From assembly GCA_000320545.1 (NCBI GenBank), contig ADNK01001441.1:1-37637 (forward strand): 37,637 nt of DNA, given 5' to 3'. The DNA is from Bigelowiella natans CCMP2755 (lineage: Eukaryota; Cercozoa; Chlorarachniophyceae). A model generated the notes under the pieces. That model saw only the letters and a list, made by a program, of their open reading frames with translations. It ran no database searches and was not told where the DNA came from. The position numbers and the translations under genes were made by a program. Shown here piece by piece: positions 34,960-37,637 of this stretch (position 1 is the stretch's first letter; the number at the start of each line of letters is the position of its first letter).

Positions 34960-35572
34960 CACACACATATTTAAAAATATAAATTATATACACTCATAAC
35001 GACGATGATGCTTTAGTTCTCATGAGAGACACACAGAAGAAGAGTAAGCCGAATACACATCCATCCTCCTCCCCTCCTCGGCGACCGGGGGGGGGCATCC
35101 ATTTTCTCGTGAAATGGAATGTCCCTCAGGGAGAATATCGGTTATTTTCTCTCCCCGACAACGATGATATGAGTGTCGCCGTGCAAGACCGCCGGCAAAT
35201 TTGCCCAGATTTACAACGAAACTAAAGACCCCCCCTCCCCTCCCTCCCCCCATGCTGCCAACGCACTGCGTCTGTCAGATACTCGACGAACGCCTACATT
35301 CATCACTACGCCAAGCACGGAATCACCGACACTCACTTTGAGCGGTAAATGTCCCTCGTGTGCATATGCTACTCATGCCCCCCCCCCTCCCCCCTCCCCC
35401 TCCCTGGATAAACTGAACGTTTTTCGATGGCTATGTTTCCTTTCATCATTGTCTGGGATCTCTGGTCTCATCACTCTCTTACCCACATACGTCTATGCTC
35501 TGTGCTAGAGGCTTTGCGACGCTGGAACAAGCCATAAGCGACTACAGGAAGCTAGGAGGAGTAAGTGGATGA
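29089..35572 (+). CDS. TUBD1: Delta-tubulin, complete gene of about 27 exons
   Basis: This is the centriole/basal-body tubulin needed for triplet microtubules. Exons: 29089-29113, 29367-29405, 29713-29786, 29865-29953, 30235-30300, 30586-30643, 30913-30967, 31185-31261, 31464-31496, 31679-31723, 31778-31791, 31863-31878, 32014-32049, 32484-32535, 32698-32756, 32840-32863, 32919-32947, 33089-33122, 33303-33343, 33484-33593, 33907-33951, 34132-34144, 34318-34354, 34511-34551, 34867-34923, 35279-35344, 35509-35572. Phases agree at every junction. The spliced protein is about 440 residues, close to human delta-tubulin (453). It starts MSVVTIQM|GQCGNQVGGEFF. Other landmarks are AILIDMEPKAIN, SANNWSYG|YAVHGP, the nucleotide-binding AGGTGSGVGAF, VVWPYDSGDVI, AVAAIVCLRG, SIVAPLESVVAKAW and AYIHHYAKHGITDTHFE. 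Least certain are the end of the fourth exon and the 32863/32919 junction. The stop follows GGVSG; the donor-like GTAAGT there leaves room for an alternative end. Confidence 0.93.
29178..29218. repeat. (GA)n tract in the first delta-tubulin intron
   Basis: GGGA repeats pass into about 18 GA units, between the 25-nt first exon and the second exon. Confidence 0.9.
29421..29572. repeat. (CA)n and (GA)n tracts in a delta-tubulin intron
   Basis: (CA)n with AAACA interruptions at 29421-29463 is followed by degenerate GAGAGC and a pure (GA)n tract at about 29537-29572. The pair follows the donor of the second exon. Confidence 0.9.
30983..31042. repeat. (CT)n-(CA)n compound microsatellite
   Basis: Lies in the delta-tubulin intron that splits the nucleotide-binding GG|GTGSG motif. 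(GTC)n and (TGC)n tracts at about 31117-31172 follow in the same intron, close to the acceptor. Confidence 0.9.
31378..31418. repeat. (TA)n tract
   Basis: About 20 TA units in a delta-tubulin intron, upstream of the acceptor at 31463. Confidence 0.95.
31591..31660. repeat. (ATC)n-(GTC)n tract
   Basis: Trinucleotide repeat just upstream of the ctctctccag acceptor at 31678. Confidence 0.95.
31898..32130. repeat. (ATC)n, (GAA)n and (CAA)n tracts flanking a 36-nt exon
   Basis: (ATC)n at about 31898-31985 precedes, and (GAA)n-(CAA)n at about 32070-32129 follows, the 32014-32049 delta-tubulin exon. A small exon is thus wedged between two long trinucleotide arrays. Confidence 0.9.
33187..33232. 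repeat. (GA)n tract
   Basis: In a delta-tubulin intron after the donor at 33123. A similar (GA)n tract lies at about 32983-33008, and others at 33963-33998 with (GT)n at 33843-33877. Confidence 0.9.
34567..34816. repeat. (AGC/AGT)n tracts
   Basis: Two AGC/AGT trinucleotide arrays (34567-34608 and about 34767-34816) lie in the intron before the SNSGSIV exon. Read as protein they give only poly-Ala, poly-Ser or poly-Val. Confidence 0.9.
34929..34955. repeat. (TA)n tract
   Basis: Pure TA run directly after the donor at 34924 in a delta-tubulin intron. Confidence 0.95.
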
Positions 35573-36246
35573 TTGAGAGTTATCATCGATCGACAGCCCA
35601 TCTCGAGCGACAGCAACAGCTATACGTCTTAGCATCATCTAGATCATGCATACCGAGCTGTTGGTGATTCAACAAGCTTTGTTTGTAAAAGCCCATCTAG
35701 CACATCTAGACATGTACCATGCAGCATGCTAGCATGCCATGTGCAGAAAGCAGTGCGTGGCATCATTGCTGGATTGGCACTATAGGCGACAGTGATGAGG
35801 CTAGCAGCCGCAGCTACACGAATATGACAATTGAAAAGTTTCATTACTCCCGTCTCGTACGTGTACCGAGTCCTACAGTGCAACTATGAAGACGCTTATT
35901 CAAGCGGCGGCCATTCACTGCACACGCCGCCTACAAATTTTGTTTTTGGCTTTTCGCGTTCGTCGAATCATACACGCTAGCTACGATAATTACCGCATCT
36001 AGATCATGTGCTCACAGCAGCGTGCTTTTCATAAATATGTAGATATACAAGTAGGACATAACTGTTGCGTAATACTCTTTTTTAAAATTAAATGAACACC
36101 GAAGTATAATTTCAATAGCGACCGCCTACAATGAATCGACGCCTTTTCCTACTAACACTACTACTACTACTACTACTACTACATTTCAAAAGAACCCAGC
36201 AAAATGTAGGGAAGTAGCCATGGTGCCTATGGATGTAGAGAAGACC

Positions 36247-36283
<37 letters not shown>

Positions 36284-36411
36284 GAGGGGGGGGATGGAGG
36301 AAGGTGTTCATAGCTGCACGAAGTTGTTTAGCATACAACGCTGAGTACAAGCCACGGCCTCGACCATTGGTGTGCCGGAACGCTCAGATAGATGGCGGTT
36401 GTCATGATATT

Positions 36412-36447
<36 letters not shown>

Positions 36448-36499
36448 TCATGATATTATACATATATATATATATATATATATATAGTGTCATGATATT

Positions 36500-36540
<41 letters not shown>

Positions 36541-36557
36541 TTATATAATATATTTAC
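35573..36557. other. Intergenic region between convergent genes
   Basis: It separates the 3' end of delta-tubulin from the 3' exons of the transporter. It has a CTAG/CATG-rich patch (about 35630-35745), (CTA)n at 36156-36181, (CA)n at 36249-36281 and a TA minisatellite at 36401-36535. A possible final transporter exon may lie at about 36330 (minus, acceptor actcag, short reading ALYAKQLRAAM in matching phase), but this is weak. Confidence 0.5.
36401..36535. repeat. Three-copy TA-bearing minisatellite
   Basis: GTCATGATATTATACA followed by (TA)n occurs three times, starting at 36401, 36447 and 36489. Spacings are 46 and 42 bp; they differ only in TA-tract length. Confidence 0.95.
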
Positions 36558-37296
36558 CCATAATTCCGATGAGAACGCCAAATACAAGGAGGGCTATCGC
36601 CCGGGAGGGGGGCTCCGAAAGCGCGTCCGCCCTCTCGCTGCTACTGCTGCTGCCTGTTGGTGGAAAACAAAGGGGGGGGGGCGAGGGGAGGGAGGCATTA
36701 GATGGATATGGACAATGCAAGATTTAGAGCATTCTCAGCCATATGCGTTGATGAAGGGTTGCGGGGTTGAGGGCTAATGATAATCGTGGTAGCTTCCTAC
36801 CTTTCCGCTTGAAGCCGTAGTCCATGATCGTATGCTGCTCTCTCGTCGTTCCCTATGGATCATCATCGAGGCGAACCCACCACGGGAGGGAATAGGAGTC
36901 AGCACTCGCCAAGCCAGCAAAGCAGAGACAACGATCGTCGGTAGTAACCCACTACACTAGCAGTACCATCATCATCATCATCATCATTACCATCGTAGCG
37001 TGTAAGCGGAGGTAAAATAGAGCGGGGAGGATGTAGACGAAGCACACGCCGACCGTGGAACCCATGAATGCGAACACCACTCCGATGTCTGTGGATGGGA
37101 GAGGAGTGGGTGAGGGGGGGGGGGGATGGGAAGAAGAAGGGGATCAACAATGGTGCGTGGCGGTCCTCCTGTTGTGCGAGTGACGACTGCCAGCTGTTGT
37201 TGTGATGATTGATGATCGCAGAGCAGTTGTAGACCATCACACATGCAAGAGGAAACTCGAAAGCGTTTCTGCTTTTCATACGCTGTAGATCTCTCT

Positions 37297-37348
<52 letters not shown>

Positions 37349-37583
37349 TGTATGTGTGCGTGTGTGTTTTGCCCACTTCACTCTTTCCTCCTCCTCCTCC
37401 ACCACCACCTCCTCCTTCTACTACTACCACTCCTTTCACCTGGAACGAGCAGTCCCACGATAAAGGAGAGGATGATGATGACTACGGTGATGCAGGCCTG
37501 CTGCCTCTGGTCCCCCCCCCCGCACGCAGCTCCCTCGCAGCAGAAGGACGACGGTGCTTGGTGTGGCTGCTCTTCATCTGCTG
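36558..37583 (-). CDS. AAAP/SLC38-type amino-acid transporter, C-terminal exons (partial)
   Basis: Proton- or sodium-coupled amino-acid permease of the Aa_trans family, inferred from the C-terminal transmembrane pattern. Exons (minus): 37583-37440, 37088-36991, 36852-36801, 36653-36558. Phases agree at all three junctions. The first ends in a membrane span (ITVVIIILSFIVGLLVP). The second reads DIGVVFAFMGSTVGVCFVYILPALFYLRL, here split as DIGVVFAFMGSTVG and VCFVYILPALFYLRL; the G-S/A-T-x-x-x-x-(V/I)-x-F-I-L-P-(A/G)-x-F-Y block is highly characteristic of SLC38/AAAP members. The third and fourth encode a hydrophilic loop (QHTIMDYGFKRK, then poly-Ser) and a final span (AIALLVFGVLIGIMG). The donor GG|gtaaat at 36557 implies one more exon to the left. 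The 5' part lies beyond the right edge. Substrate cannot be told from this part. Confidence 0.8.
37299..37344. repeat. (CT)n tract in a transporter intron
   Basis: About 22 CT units, (GA)n in gene sense, lie in the intron between the exons ending at 37440 and starting at 37088. Confidence 0.9.
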
Positions 37584-37637
37584 CTGCAATGCCAGCGACG
37601 CCCCCCCCCCCCCCCCGGTAGCAATATGGCTTGGGGA

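Overview
This is a eukaryotic nuclear window. Nearly every gene is split by short spliceosomal introns (GT..AG, mostly 60-350 nt), and the introns are packed with microsatellites: (CT)n, (GT)n, (GA)n, (TA)n and trinucleotide runs. It codes for delta-tubulin, which is found in lineages that build centrioles or flagella with triplet microtubules, so the organism very likely has a flagellate stage. Composition, intron style and gene content suit a protist or alga (a stramenopile-like lineage is one option), but I cannot place it from this sequence. Exon boundaries given here were read by eye from splice consensus, phase agreement and family similarity; no transcript evidence was available.

Layout. 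(1) 53-532, plus strand: the last two exons of an unrecognised gene. (2) 9391-1610, minus: a large surface receptor with Cys-rich segments, a LamG-like domain, a Ser/Pro/Thr repeat stalk, a REJ/PKD1-like region, a GPS autoproteolysis motif, a 7-TM region that resembles the plant THH1/TOM1/TOM3 family, and a Ser-rich tail. The first exon or exons are not found, and one homopolymer frame break is present. (3) 9392-13457: mostly non-coding, with a 956-bp terminal-inverted-repeat element (11458-12413) flanked by 6-bp direct repeats, then a CTAG/CATG-rich stretch. (4) 24046-13458, minus: a complete-looking lipin (phosphatidate phosphatase, PAH1 family) of about 18 exons, with N-LIP, mid-region motifs and C-LIP/LNS2 all readable, and about twice the usual length because of low-complexity inserts. 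(5) 28565-26552, minus: an unrecognised multi-pass membrane protein. (6) 29089-35572, plus: delta-tubulin in about 27 exons, including micro-exons of 13, 14 and 16 nt. (7) 37583-36558, minus: the C-terminal exons of an AAAP/SLC38-type amino-acid transporter that enters from beyond the right edge.

The genes look like an ordinary eukaryotic neighbourhood and not a functional cluster: lipid phosphatase, centriolar tubulin, amino-acid transporter, receptor. The delta-tubulin gene and the multi-pass gene are divergent across about 520 bp that holds a telo-box-like decamer repeat. The most unusual items are the REJ-GPS receptor with a non-classical 7-TM module, the TIR element, and the micro-exons.
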